In this document: in pieces, positions 53,385-61,843 of the stretch
Position numbering within the stretch: the stretch's first letter is position 1
How the letters are laid out: every line of letters starts with the position of its first letter
Assembly: GCA_050248495.1 (NCBI GenBank)
Contig: JBFWSG010000030.1
Coordinates: 1 to 64,000 of the forward strand
Direction of reading: 5' to 3'
Length of the DNA: 64,000 nucleotides
From: DASYDU01 sp050248495
Lineage (GTDB): Bacteria; Planctomycetota; Planctomycetia; Pirellulales; Lacipirellulaceae
Program-made: the position numbers and the translations under genes
Notes under the pieces: generated by a model
Told to the model about the DNA's origin: nothing
The model's database searches: none
Seen by the model: the letters and a program-made list of their open reading frames with translations, nothing else

Positions 53385-53888
53385 CTATTCTCGGAACGCA
53401 CTCAGCAACTCACGCGCGTCGGGGAAGCTGTCTTCAAGCGCGCCGATGTCCCCCAGCTCGACATCCTGTGGCTCGGCTCGCAGCCAGACCGATGTGCCGA
53501 GCACGGAGTATTGGCCGTCGCCGGCAACGCGAGCGGCGTGAAACGTGAGTGCGGGAATGAGGAGCTGTGGGAGTTGTCCGGCAGCCAAATCGGAGCCGAC
53601 CGACCGCAGCTCCCAGCGGCCGTCCGAATAGAGAAGTAATACCTCCAGAGGATCACCCAGATAGTGGTGATACATCTGGTCGGAGCGGATGCGGTGTAAC
53701 CGGACGCGCGCTTCCGGCGTCACCAGAAAATAATAGACGTTGCCCAACGGTCGCCCGCCGTCGAATCCCGGCGGGAGTTCCGACTGCGGCAACTGCCAAT
53801 CGCTCCGATACGGCTCGCTGACATAGCCGCACGTGGAGGGACCGACCAGGCTCAGCCGCTCAATAATCTCCTGCGCGGTCGGCTGCAT
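53385..53888 (-). CDS. Cupin-fold DUF985 protein
   Basis: 167 aa matching the DUF985/Cupin_5 family: IERLSLVGPSTCGYVSEPYRSD at the start, NVYYFLVTPEARVRLHRIRSDQMYHHYLGDPLEVLLLY as the metal-binding cupin block, QLPQLLIPALTFHAARV and YSVLGTSVWLRAEPQDVELGD. Small sugar- or metal-binding cupins; no reaction known for most members. ATG at 53888 has no clear ribosome site. It lies 42 bases after the PEP-CTERM gene's stop on the same strand, reading away from the hybrid kinase. Confidence 0.9.
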   Translation of the reverse strand: MQPTAQEIIERLSLVGPSTCGYVSEPYRSDWQLPQSELPPGFDGGRPLGNVYYFLVTPEARVRLHRIRSDQMYHHYLGDPLEVLLLYSDGRWELRSVGSDLAAGQLPQLLIPALTFHAARVAGDGQYSVLGTSVWLRAEPQDVELGDIGALEDSFPDARELLSAFRE

Positions 53889-53930
53889 CCGAAGCGTACG
53901 CCGTCGTGGCGAGAGATTTCCGCAGGTTGC

Positions 53931-54770
53931 TTAACGTCGCCGCTGGTTGAACATCGGCAGCACGCCAAAAATGAGTGCCGCGAGCATGAAGGTGCTTGGC
54001 TCGGGAATGAACGGATCACCGACCACTTCCGGTGTCAGGTTGATCTGGAAATCCTTCTTGGCGATGAACGACACGCTGCTTGGTTCGCTGGTCGAGACGA
54101 GCGAATTGTTGATGGCGATTTCCACCTTGGTTGCCACGTCGTTCGGACCGAATCCCAAACTGATCAGCTGAGCCGCGACGTTGAGCGACGCACCCAAGCT
54201 CCAAGGCGCAACCACGACGGGCCCGGGCAGGCTGTCGCTGAACGACGCATTGGTGGGAATCAGATTGATCGGAGCAACGGGCAAGCCGTTGATGCTCGTG
54301 ACTGTCGCCCGCATGATCGCCCCCGCGGTAACCGAAGTTGGCGGTCCACCGGCTCCGGCAAGCGTATAGTCTCCCGCCTCAAACAGGCTGATGTTGCCCA
54401 CGCCGACCGAGCCGCCGGCATTGGAGAGGCCCATGATTGTGAAGTTCAGCTGGCCGTCGGTGATGTCGGCGGCGCCGAGCGACGACGTCGACACGAAGTT
54501 CGCCGGATCGAAATCGAGGCCGACCACGAAGGGATCGGGCGGGCCGTACAGCGGCACCGAATCGGTGCCCGACGACTCGGTCACGTTCTGGAACATGATG
54601 CCGGCCGAGGGAACATTGAATGTCCCGTAATTAATCGAGGCCGCTTCCAGGGTGTTGCCGGCCACCAGCGCTGCCAGCATGGCCAACGCGAAGAGCCGAG
54701 TCGAACGTGTGCGTAGAGAAAACCGACGATCTGCCGGAGAAAGATTATCAAGCGCGCGCATCAAAGTCAT
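53931..54770 (-). CDS. Exported PEP-CTERM protein
   Basis: 279 aa. Signal (RLFALAMLAALVAGNTLEAA), a beta-rich secreted domain (about 50-250, NYGTFNVPSAGIMFQNVTES onward) of unknown family, and a classic C-terminal sorting signal: PEPSTFMLAALIFGVLPMF ending in QRRR. The tail is cut by an exosortase, linking the protein to exopolysaccharide export. ATG at 54770 is chosen because GGAGGAG lies about 9 bases upstream; the longer reading has none. No exosortase is in the window. Confidence 0.88.
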   Translation of the reverse strand: MTLMRALDNLSPADRRFSLRTRSTRLFALAMLAALVAGNTLEAASINYGTFNVPSAGIMFQNVTESSGTDSVPLYGPPDPFVVGLDFDPANFVSTSSLGAADITDGQLNFTIMGLSNAGGSVGVGNISLFEAGDYTLAGAGGPPTSVTAGAIMRATVTSINGLPVAPINLIPTNASFSDSLPGPVVVAPWSLGASLNVAAQLISLGFGPNDVATKVEIAINNSLVSTSEPSSVSFIAKKDFQINLTPEVVGDPFIPEPSTFMLAALIFGVLPMFNQRRR

Positions 54771-55239
54771 GGGAACCAAGCTCCTCCGCCGAAGCGATGG
54801 AAAAAGGAAAACGATGTCAGCGAAATCAATGTGTATGAGGCCAAACAAACATCCGCCCAAGCGGGCGATCTGGCCAAGAGGGCATTCGCACTAGAAGACG
54901 AACGCCGACGCTAAAAAGAATGCATTAGCGATTCCAAGAAGGGACGCGCTCCTGTGGGGAACGCGAGCTTTGGTTTTCTGACTATAGAGATCTACTCGTT
55001 CTCAAATCGGTAAGCGAACACCGAGTCCCATTTGGGCTCGGCCCTCATGATAAGGCAGGAATTTTGCCTTGGGAAGCATTTTATCGAAAAATTTTCCAAC
55101 TTTCCGCACTGCAATGCCTGTGGCGAAGCAACGCCACCAGCCATCCCAAACGAAGCGGCGCATTAAAAAAGCCCCATCGCCACGGGGCTGTCGCCTCGGC
55201 ATAATCGCAAAGGCATTCCAGCGTTTGGTTTACTATGAG
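54771..55239. other. Intergenic region between tRNA-Ala and the PEP-CTERM gene
   Basis: About 470 bases. It holds the tRNA terminator (55165-55189) and the GGAGGAG leader of the PEP-CTERM gene. The rest, including an AT-richer part near 54960-55000, shows no gene. Confidence 0.55.
55165..55189 (-). terminator. Rho-independent terminator of tRNA-Ala
   Basis: On the minus strand AGCCCC and GGGGCT pair over 6 bp around an 8-base loop (55170-55189) and are followed by a run of T (complement of 55165-55170). It lies 51 bases beyond the tRNA 3' end. Confidence 0.85.
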
Positions 55240-55313
<74 letters not shown>

Positions 55314-55461
55314 GGTGGGGCGGGCGGTTTGGGCCGCCTCGCAAGAACATTGGAACCTATCAATAGCCATTCTACCTGTCAATTGGACCGTCGGCGAGCG
55401 GGCAGGCAGGCCGGGAGTCCTGGCAACATTTTCGGCTGCAGAAGGTTCGGGAGTTAGCTTG

Positions 55462-56505
55462 ATGGCGGTCAGCCCGCGGTTGAAACATCTGCTGATCGTG
55501 GTCGCCAAAATCTCTCTGGCGGCAGCGATCCTTGGCTATTTGCTCGTGCAGGTCCAGCGCCAGGCCGGCTTTTCACGACTGGTCGACGAGCCGAAGCGCT
55601 GGCCGCTGTTGGCGGTGGGGCTGCTCTCAACAGCCGCGGCGATCACGCTCACGTTCGTCCGCTGGCATGTGCTGCTTTCGGCGCTAGGACTCAAATTCCG
55701 CCTCCGCGATACGCTGCGGCTCGGCGCGCTCGGATTCGCGCTGAACTTCGTTTCGCTGGGCAGCATCGGCGGCGACTTGTTCAAGGCGATCTTCGCCGCC
55801 AAGGACAGCCCAGGCCGCCGCACCGAAGCTGTGGCAACGGTGGTGGTCGACCGGCTGGTGGGCGTTTCGATGATGCTTACCTTGGCGACAATCGCATCGT
55901 TCTTCGTCGACTGGAGCGCCGCACCGCCCGCGATTCAGGTTCTGGTGCAGACCATTCGTTTGGCAACGCTGGGACTGGTGGTAGGCATCGCGCTCGTCCT
56001 GGCCGTACCGGCGCTATCCGGAGAACGAATTCGCGGCTGGATTGGCGCCGTGCCGCTCGTCGGTCCGACGGCGTCGAGGTTGATTGGAACGGTAAGTTCC
56101 TACCGCGACGAGAAATCACAAGTGGTCGGAGCCTGTTTGATCAGCCTCGTGTCGAACGCGCTGTTCATCCTGTCGTTCTATTTCGTCGCCCAGGGACTGC
56201 CGGTGAAAGCGCCGTCGCTGGCACAACATTTCGTGATCGTACCGAGCGCCAACCTGGCCGGCGCGATTCCCGCCACGCCGAGCGGCTTAGGCACCATGGA
56301 ATTGGCCGTCGACCGCCTGTATCAGGCCGTTCCCAACGTTGTGCCCATCCCGGCCGGCGACGGCACGCTCGTCGCGCTCGGCCAGCGGGCGACGATGATC
56401 CTGATGGCTGCCGCGTGCCTGGCGTTTTACATCTTCGAGCGCGGTAATTTGCGTGAGGCGATGCACGAGATCGAGGAAGCGGAAGCCGCAGCCGAAGCGA
56501 TGTAG
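55462..56505 (+). CDS. Lysylphosphatidylglycerol synthase-TM/UPF0104-type membrane protein
   Basis: 347 aa with seven to eight membrane segments (e.g. LLIVVAKISLAAAILGYLLV, WPLLAVGLLSTAAAITLTFV, LATLGLVVGIALVLAVPAL, ATMILMAAACLAFYIF). GALGFALNFVSLGSIGGDLFKA and FVIVPSANLAGAIPATPSGLGTMELAV are the family signatures. Such proteins act as lipid or glycolipid flippase-like or MprF-like N-terminal domains in the inner membrane; the synthase domain is absent. ATG at 55462 has GGGAG about 8 bases upstream and begins at the first helix. Substrate unknown. Confidence 0.88.
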   Translation: MAVSPRLKHLLIVVAKISLAAAILGYLLVQVQRQAGFSRLVDEPKRWPLLAVGLLSTAAAITLTFVRWHVLLSALGLKFRLRDTLRLGALGFALNFVSLGSIGGDLFKAIFAAKDSPGRRTEAVATVVVDRLVGVSMMLTLATIASFFVDWSAAPPAIQVLVQTIRLATLGLVVGIALVLAVPALSGERIRGWIGAVPLVGPTASRLIGTVSSYRDEKSQVVGACLISLVSNALFILSFYFVAQGLPVKAPSLAQHFVIVPSANLAGAIPATPSGLGTMELAVDRLYQAVPNVVPIPAGDGTLVALGQRATMILMAAACLAFYIFERGNLREAMHEIEEAEAAAEAM

Positions 56506-56555
56506 CGGGAGCTAGCGCAGCCGGGCCGACCGTATCGCCCGGAATCAGCGGCGCA

Positions 56556-57668
56556 TCAATCCATCGGCTGGATGACCAGCGAGTACCAGCCGGTCGTGTA
56601 GGTCTCGAAACCCGGCGCTTTGGCGTAGCCGATGCAGCACTCGCGGCCTTCGTAGTTGGTGACGAAGAAACCCTTCTTGCGTGTGAACACGTCCGGAATC
56701 GCCGTGATGTCGAGCGTGTCGATCAGGTGCTTCTCGCGCGAGTCGGCAAGCACGTGGCCCTCCGCGTCGATGATCGAGCAGCGGGTGCTTTCTTTTTCCG
56801 CCGGTGCGAGCGGCAAGTTCTTCACGATCGTCTGGGCCAGAGCCTCCCAGTTGAAGACGATGCCGAGCACGCCCAGCATTTTGCCGTTGGCGAGGCCGTT
56901 CTCACGGACACCGCAAGAATAGACTAGCGCCGGCTGACCATTGATCAGTTCGTTGCGGTGTGCTGTTTGAAAGCCGAACTCATCGCCGCTCCGCGTCCGC
57001 TGCGCGGCAGAGAACCAGGCTTCACCGGACACTTGTCGCCCGATGGATTTGAACTGCCCTGGCCGTCCATTGGCCACGACCTTGCCGGTCATGTCCGCCA
57101 ACACAAGGTCGACGTACACGGTGTAGGCGTTGAGGATCACACCCAATCGGTGGGACGCGAAGTTGTGGGCCTCCGCAGTGTTCTTCGAAAGCGCGTCGAC
57201 GACGCTGCTGTCGGTCGCCCACCAGCGGACGTCGCACGACCGCTCATACAGATTTCGGTCGATCAAGTCGATGTTGGTGAGCGCGATGTCGGAAAGCCGC
57301 GTGCCGCGGACGCTCGTGCCGATGATGTCGGAGAGCTCCGCGATCGACTGACGTGTCTTGGTCGCCAATTCATTGGCCACGCCCGACGTCTTTTCCGAGA
57401 GCGACTGGACTTCCCCCGCCACGACGCTGAACGCCGCACCGGCAGCGCCGGCCCGCGCGGCCTCGATTCGCGCGTTGAGCGCGAGCAGCCGCGTATTGGC
57501 GTTGATGTCGCTGATCTCGTCGATCGCGTCGGTCAACATGCACGACAAATCGTTCACATAACGCGAGATGTCCTGCACGCTGTCGGTCTGGCCATTGCCA
57601 GTGGCGGCGCTAGTGTGCGCCGTTGCCGGCGCCGTGGGAACGGCGAGAGTGGGGGCTGCGGTCGACAT
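56556..57668 (-). CDS. Soluble chemoreceptor-like protein with reversed order: signalling tip then Cache-like sensor
   Basis: 370 aa without a membrane segment. After an Ala/Thr/Pro-rich start (1-30), residues about 60-115 are the chemoreceptor hairpin tip: INANTRLLALNARIEAARAGAAGAAFSVVAGEVQSLSEKTSGVANEL. The C-terminal two-thirds (about 150-370) resemble a Cache sensor (LNAYTVYVDLVLADMTGKVVANGRPGQFKSIGRQVSGEAWFSAA.., SCGVRENGLANGKMLGVLGIVFNWEALAQ). Normal receptors have the sensor first and outside the cell. Here it must be cytoplasmic unless exported differently. ATG at 57668; an upstream TTG is a weaker alternative. No che genes adjoin it. Confidence 0.82.
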   Translation of the reverse strand: MSTAAPTLAVPTAPATAHTSAATGNGQTDSVQDISRYVNDLSCMLTDAIDEISDINANTRLLALNARIEAARAGAAGAAFSVVAGEVQSLSEKTSGVANELATKTRQSIAELSDIIGTSVRGTRLSDIALTNIDLIDRNLYERSCDVRWWATDSSVVDALSKNTAEAHNFASHRLGVILNAYTVYVDLVLADMTGKVVANGRPGQFKSIGRQVSGEAWFSAAQRTRSGDEFGFQTAHRNELINGQPALVYSCGVRENGLANGKMLGVLGIVFNWEALAQTIVKNLPLAPAEKESTRCSIIDAEGHVLADSREKHLIDTLDITAIPDVFTRKKGFFVTNYEGRECCIGYAKAPGFETYTTGWYSLVIQPMD

Positions 57669-57919
57669 AGGATTGCTTTTGGTCTCGGTGGATTCTCTCA
57701 ACAGCCGTTCACAGCCCCGCGAATAATTCGTGGCGCCGAGCGATCGACCGTTGCCGCCTGATTAAGTCAACGTCTGCCCCGAGACTGCGAATATCGAAAT
57801 ATAGGTAACGCTATGGCGATGTCACGAACGTACCAGGGCATGCGACACAGACTACGCACGTCCGCCAGCACACCAACCGCACAGGCGATACAACCGCTAG
57901 ATCAGCGCGCCGAGAGGCC

Positions 57920-58573
57920 TCAATTCAGCAGGCCGCGCAAAATTTCGACCGGATCGGCGCTACCAGCCGCCAGGGCTTTGACGTGGACGCTGGCGAATAG
58001 TTCGCATGCCGGCGGCGACTCACCAGGGTCAGCCGATTTGCGACGTGTCGGAATGATCGCGACGAGCGCCGTCTCTTCATCGACGAACGAAAACGCCTTG
58101 CCGACGTTTTCATCCATCCGAGCGTAGACGTCGCGGAGGATAAGCTGCTGCTCGTCGGGAGTGGATCCAAAGAGCCGATTCAATTGCGCCACCATGTCGA
58201 ATTCACATGCGACGACTTGTGGGCGTCGGCGATCAAGCGCGGCGAACAGTCGTTCCTGCTGGGCGCGGTCGGCGGCGCAGATGCCGTCGAGATCAATGGG
58301 AACGGCAGCCGGCACGGGCGATAACGCTTTCGTGCGCGGTGCGATTGTCCGCACCCGCCGCACGAATGAGTCGAAATCGACGACCGCGTCACCCTCCACG
58401 CGGACCCGAACTCCAATGTCGCTCAGCAGAGCCAGATAGTGAAGCAGCCCCACCTCCAGCAATTGGTCAACGCGGGCTACGTCGAGACCAGAGAGCCAGA
58501 GAACCACCACTCGCCGATTGCAACGCGGCCGCTTCGTTCGCCAGCCGGTCAGCAGGTTTCGCAGCAAATTCAT
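57920..58573 (-). CDS. Degenerate alkaline-phosphatase/phosphodiesterase-superfamily-like protein
   Basis: 217 aa. VVVLWLSGLDVARVDQLLEVGLLHYLALLSDIGV aligns by eye with the opening of type I phosphodiesterases (VVVIGLDGLD...LLxxGxLPNLxxLxxxG), but the metal-binding Asp of DGLD is Ser and the usual catalytic Ser/Thr region is missing. The end (FVDEETALVAIIPTRRK) resembles the DEDTxLVVxSDHG block with the DHG metal ligands lost. It is much shorter than active enzymes. It may be a ligand-binding remnant or a decaying gene. The tRNA-Arg ends 20 bases upstream on the same strand. This is inferred by pattern only. Confidence 0.6.
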   Translation of the reverse strand: MNLLRNLLTGWRTKRPRCNRRVVVLWLSGLDVARVDQLLEVGLLHYLALLSDIGVRVRVEGDAVVDFDSFVRRVRTIAPRTKALSPVPAAVPIDLDGICAADRAQQERLFAALDRRRPQVVACEFDMVAQLNRLFGSTPDEQQLILRDVYARMDENVGKAFSFVDEETALVAIIPTRRKSADPGESPPACELFASVHVKALAAGSADPVEILRGLLN

Positions 58574-58593
58574 CCCGCGAATAGACGCCCAAA

Positions 58594-58668
<75 letters not shown>

Positions 58669-58774
58669 CAAAACAGACAGACCCAAGTCTACAAATTTTG
58701 GTTCGGCCGACAAGGGCCGCTGGCGACTGGCCACTCGTTCGACGTGGTTTTTCGGCTGGTTTTGCCGCTGCGCG

Positions 58775-60385
58775 TCAGGCAGCGCGGCGCGCTGGCGATG
58801 CGGCCTTGCTAGCGCGGCCGTGGATCTCCGCGAGCTTTTCGCGGACGACTTCCGTTAGCTCTGGTGCGAGAATCTCGATCAGGTGCCAGGCCTCGGCGGC
58901 GTGATCGCTCGAGTGGATCGCGTTGAAGCGTTCGCCCTGTGGCAGCGCGGCGATGATCGCATCGCGGATTTTTTCCTTAGCAAAGATGCGGGCGTTTGTC
59001 CGCTTGGGGAAACGGCGGCGCTGTCGCCAGCTCGGTCGCATTGGCGCGTGGTCGTACACGACGACGGCGGCAGCCGGCCGACCGCCGGACAATTCATACG
59101 GCTTGCCGGCTTGCCAATTCCCGCCACGCGTGCGGGCTGCGGCAAATTCGATCTCTTGCGGTGCGAGCATCCGCGTGGTGAGCACTTCGAACCCGCTGTC
59201 GCGAATCATGCCCACTATCTGGTTCGTAAAACCGCGTTCGACCGCCACTTCACGCAGCACAAAGACTGCAAGGCCTTGGTCGTTGATGTGCGGCGCCAGC
59301 TCTGCCGCCAGGCGTTTCAGCCAGGGGCTAGCCCTCCCTGCGCGTGCCAGACGGGCCAGCATCTCCGGTGTCGGACCCCAGCCCGACTTTTGCAGATACG
59401 CATGCAGACCGTCGAGACTGATTTCCACGTCGATCCACAGACGCTTGGCCATGTCGCGGAGAATTCCAACGAAATCGTGCTCCGATTTCACACGATCAGT
59501 AAATTTCATCTCACCGCGGGGCAAGTTCGACTTGGGGCCCTTATGGTAGACTGCGTGATAGGCCAGGCTGTGAAAGTGGTCGCGCGGGCTGGGGACCAGG
59601 CAAACATCGTTGTGGCGCTGTGCGCCGGACAAAATTCGCTGCGCCACTTGCGGTGGATAGTAGGGTGTCCCGCAGTACGCGGATCGCGCCAGTCCCCCTT
59701 CGCTATAGACGTCGCAGGGCTGAATGCCCGGCTCCGAGTGCAGGATGTCGAGTGCATCGGCAAGCGAGCAGTCGGCCACGAGCATGTCAACGTCTTCTGT
59801 CGGCTCGATCTCGGGCAGTCGCTCGAACCACCGCAAAACCACGTACTTCACGCTGCGCTCGTCAAACGTGCGAAACACGCCGGTGAGGCCCAGCGAGTGT
59901 GGAATGAAATGCAGCGCGTTGCGACGGCAGTTCTTGGGACGTTTCACGCGGCTGGCAAACATCCGTCGGGCCCTGCCCTGCGGCGTGCGGAACGTGACGA
60001 TCCGCGGGTAACTGAACCGCTTTAGCAACCAATGGCACAAGCAGCCAAACAGTCCGACGATGGACGCCACCGTCGGCCCGCAAGGCCAGACAACCCACTC
60101 GCAGTGCCGCACCGAGTCGTACTTCCAAAGATTTGCCGTGTGCGAACCGCGCAGGATCAGCACGTCGGCGTTGTTATTCAGCGCCAGCTTGCGGCGGCGC
60201 GACGTCGTCAGCTTTTCCGCGAGCTGAGGATGCTCTGCCCGCAACCGCTCGATGTGGGCAGCATCCCGACTCACGCCGAGATAACGTGAATATTCGTCCG
60301 CTTGCAGGCTCAGCGCGAGGTCGGCGTCACACACGCCCAGCTCAATGAAGATCGGGTCATCCGGCCAAAGGTTCCAGGGATGCAT
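58775..60385 (-). CDS. Three-domain fusion: methyltransferase-like, nucleotidyltransferase-like, NDP-kinase-like
   Basis: 536 aa, no signal. Residues about 10-80 (PIFIELGVCDADLALSLQADEYSRYLGVSRD) look like a degenerate SAM-methyltransferase nucleotide fold. Residues about 170-345 resemble a nucleotidyltransferase: YVVLRWFERLPEIEPTEDVDMLV with Asp198 and Asp200, then KFTDRVKSEHDFVGILRDM. Residues about 370-505 resemble nucleoside-diphosphate kinase: VERGFTNQIVGMIRDSGFEV, TNARIFAKEKIRDAI and FNAIHSSDHAAEAW, in which His491 matches the catalytic His of NDK (IHGSDS). The NDK Lys of KPDG is replaced (LREVAVERG). It lies 50 bases after a GT61 gene on the same strand, suggesting a role in glycan modification. 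Confidence 0.75.
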   Translation of the reverse strand: MHPWNLWPDDPIFIELGVCDADLALSLQADEYSRYLGVSRDAAHIERLRAEHPQLAEKLTTSRRRKLALNNNADVLILRGSHTANLWKYDSVRHCEWVVWPCGPTVASIVGLFGCLCHWLLKRFSYPRIVTFRTPQGRARRMFASRVKRPKNCRRNALHFIPHSLGLTGVFRTFDERSVKYVVLRWFERLPEIEPTEDVDMLVADCSLADALDILHSEPGIQPCDVYSEGGLARSAYCGTPYYPPQVAQRILSGAQRHNDVCLVPSPRDHFHSLAYHAVYHKGPKSNLPRGEMKFTDRVKSEHDFVGILRDMAKRLWIDVEISLDGLHAYLQKSGWGPTPEMLARLARAGRASPWLKRLAAELAPHINDQGLAVFVLREVAVERGFTNQIVGMIRDSGFEVLTTRMLAPQEIEFAAARTRGGNWQAGKPYELSGGRPAAAVVVYDHAPMRPSWRQRRRFPKRTNARIFAKEKIRDAIIAALPQGERFNAIHSSDHAAEAWHLIEILAPELTEVVREKLAEIHGRASKAASPARRAA

Positions 60386-60435
60386 CAGACGTCTTCTCCA
60401 AGGGGCGCCACGAGTTCAAGGCGATTGATCTCCCG

Positions 60436-61650
60436 CTATGCCGCCGCAGCCAATGCGATGGCTCGCTCGGCCTCGCCCAGAGCAGCGGCCAGGTCGTCGA
60501 CGGCGACGTGCAGCACTTGCTTGCGCTGCGGACAGCGGGCGAACACGATTTGATGATTGATTCCGAAGAAGCGCGTGCGCTTCGGATAGCAGGTGTAGTT
60601 GAATCGTTCGGCTGGCACAAACTCGATGACTTGCGTCCCCGGTCGGGCAAAGATGAGATTCGATAGTCCAGCTCCATGCGTGGCAACGACGATTTCCGAC
60701 TCGTGCACCAGGCGCGCTTGTATGGCAAGCGGGTAATCTTCCATAGTGTGCGTCTCGAAACCGCGCGAATGAAGTAGTCGTTCGATGCCAGCTTCGTCTC
60801 TCAGCGTGCGCGTGCCGGTCTTGCGGCGACTGATGAAAATTCGGCGGGGCTGCCGCACGGGGCCATCCCCTCCCAGGCCCTGCAGCATTCTTCCGGCAAA
60901 CTCACGCAGACAACTGGGGGATGGAAACGACGGCAGGACGATTTCGTCGGCCGAGAGCAGCAGCTTGCAATGGGGTTGAATCAATTGGCGGCCCTCAATG
61001 CCCAGCGCCGCGAGCACGTCTTGCTGGAATGGCGTCAGGCAGTCGACCAGATAGTAGTCGGCCGCAATTTGTGCGCGCTGCAAAGGAACAAGCCGCGGCA
61101 AGATTTCGATCAACCAGTGAAAGTAGTTGTGGCTGTAGCGGGCGTTGAGCACGGCCACGCGGCCCGAAATGCGCTGTTCCGGTGGCATCCACCACCGCGC
61201 CGTCACGTCGCTTGTCCACCGCTTCCGCCAATAGCGCAACTTCCAGGGGCTGACCGGAACCTTGGCAGTCTGCACCGCGCCGTCGAGATAGAAGCCGGTT
61301 TCGCGAATTGCATTTCTCGAGGGCCCGATCACCGAACACTGCCGGCCGAAGACTTGCCCTCCCGTGATCCGTGTTACCGTGGCGCCTGGAAACGATTTGG
61401 ACGGGAGCTCGCGCACCTCGCGCTTCCGCTCGGCGTGGCAGACAAACGAAGCTCGATCGACGAGCTCGCCCTCATCGACTGTCTGGAGTTTGACGCCTTC
61501 AGGATGCTCAGCGGCCAGCTCGGCAATCGGGAGCTGGATCCGCGGCGCCGCAGACGGCAGCCAAGTCGTCGTGCGCACTCCTAGTGGCAGCAAGTACTTG
61601 CCAACACGCAACCAGCCACGAGGCGGACGATAAGTCGAAATAGTATGCAT
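60436..61650 (-). CDS. Glycosyltransferase family 61 (DUF563)
   Basis: 404 aa. NARYSHNYFHWLIEILPRLVPL and IVVATHGAGLSNLIFARPGTQVIEF are the two hallmark blocks of GT61; RIFISRRKTGTRTLRDEAGIERLLHSRGF lies between. Bacterial members add pentose or other sugars to capsules or lipopolysaccharide; no signal or membrane segment is present. ATG at 61650. It is followed by the three-domain fusion gene (50-base spacer) and is divergent from the kinase-glycosyltransferase fusion, 193 bases away. Confidence 0.9.
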   Translation of the reverse strand: MHTISTYRPPRGWLRVGKYLLPLGVRTTTWLPSAAPRIQLPIAELAAEHPEGVKLQTVDEGELVDRASFVCHAERKREVRELPSKSFPGATVTRITGGQVFGRQCSVIGPSRNAIRETGFYLDGAVQTAKVPVSPWKLRYWRKRWTSDVTARWWMPPEQRISGRVAVLNARYSHNYFHWLIEILPRLVPLQRAQIAADYYLVDCLTPFQQDVLAALGIEGRQLIQPHCKLLLSADEIVLPSFPSPSCLREFAGRMLQGLGGDGPVRQPRRIFISRRKTGTRTLRDEAGIERLLHSRGFETHTMEDYPLAIQARLVHESEIVVATHGAGLSNLIFARPGTQVIEFVPAERFNYTCYPKRTRFFGINHQIVFARCPQRKQVLHVAVDDLAAALGEAERAIALAAAA

Positions 61651-61843
61651 GATAGCTGCAAATCAGCCAGAAATGGTCGGCATATTCACACTCCTGGCCG
61701 AGGATCGCCGGACATGTTTTCTTCACAAATGGGGGCGCAAAAACCGATACGACCGGTATCGGCGGTGTAATCGTCACGCTTTAACACCATCTTAACAACG
61801 TCAGTTCGGCGCAAATTAGCGACACGATTGGGGCAGTACGCTC

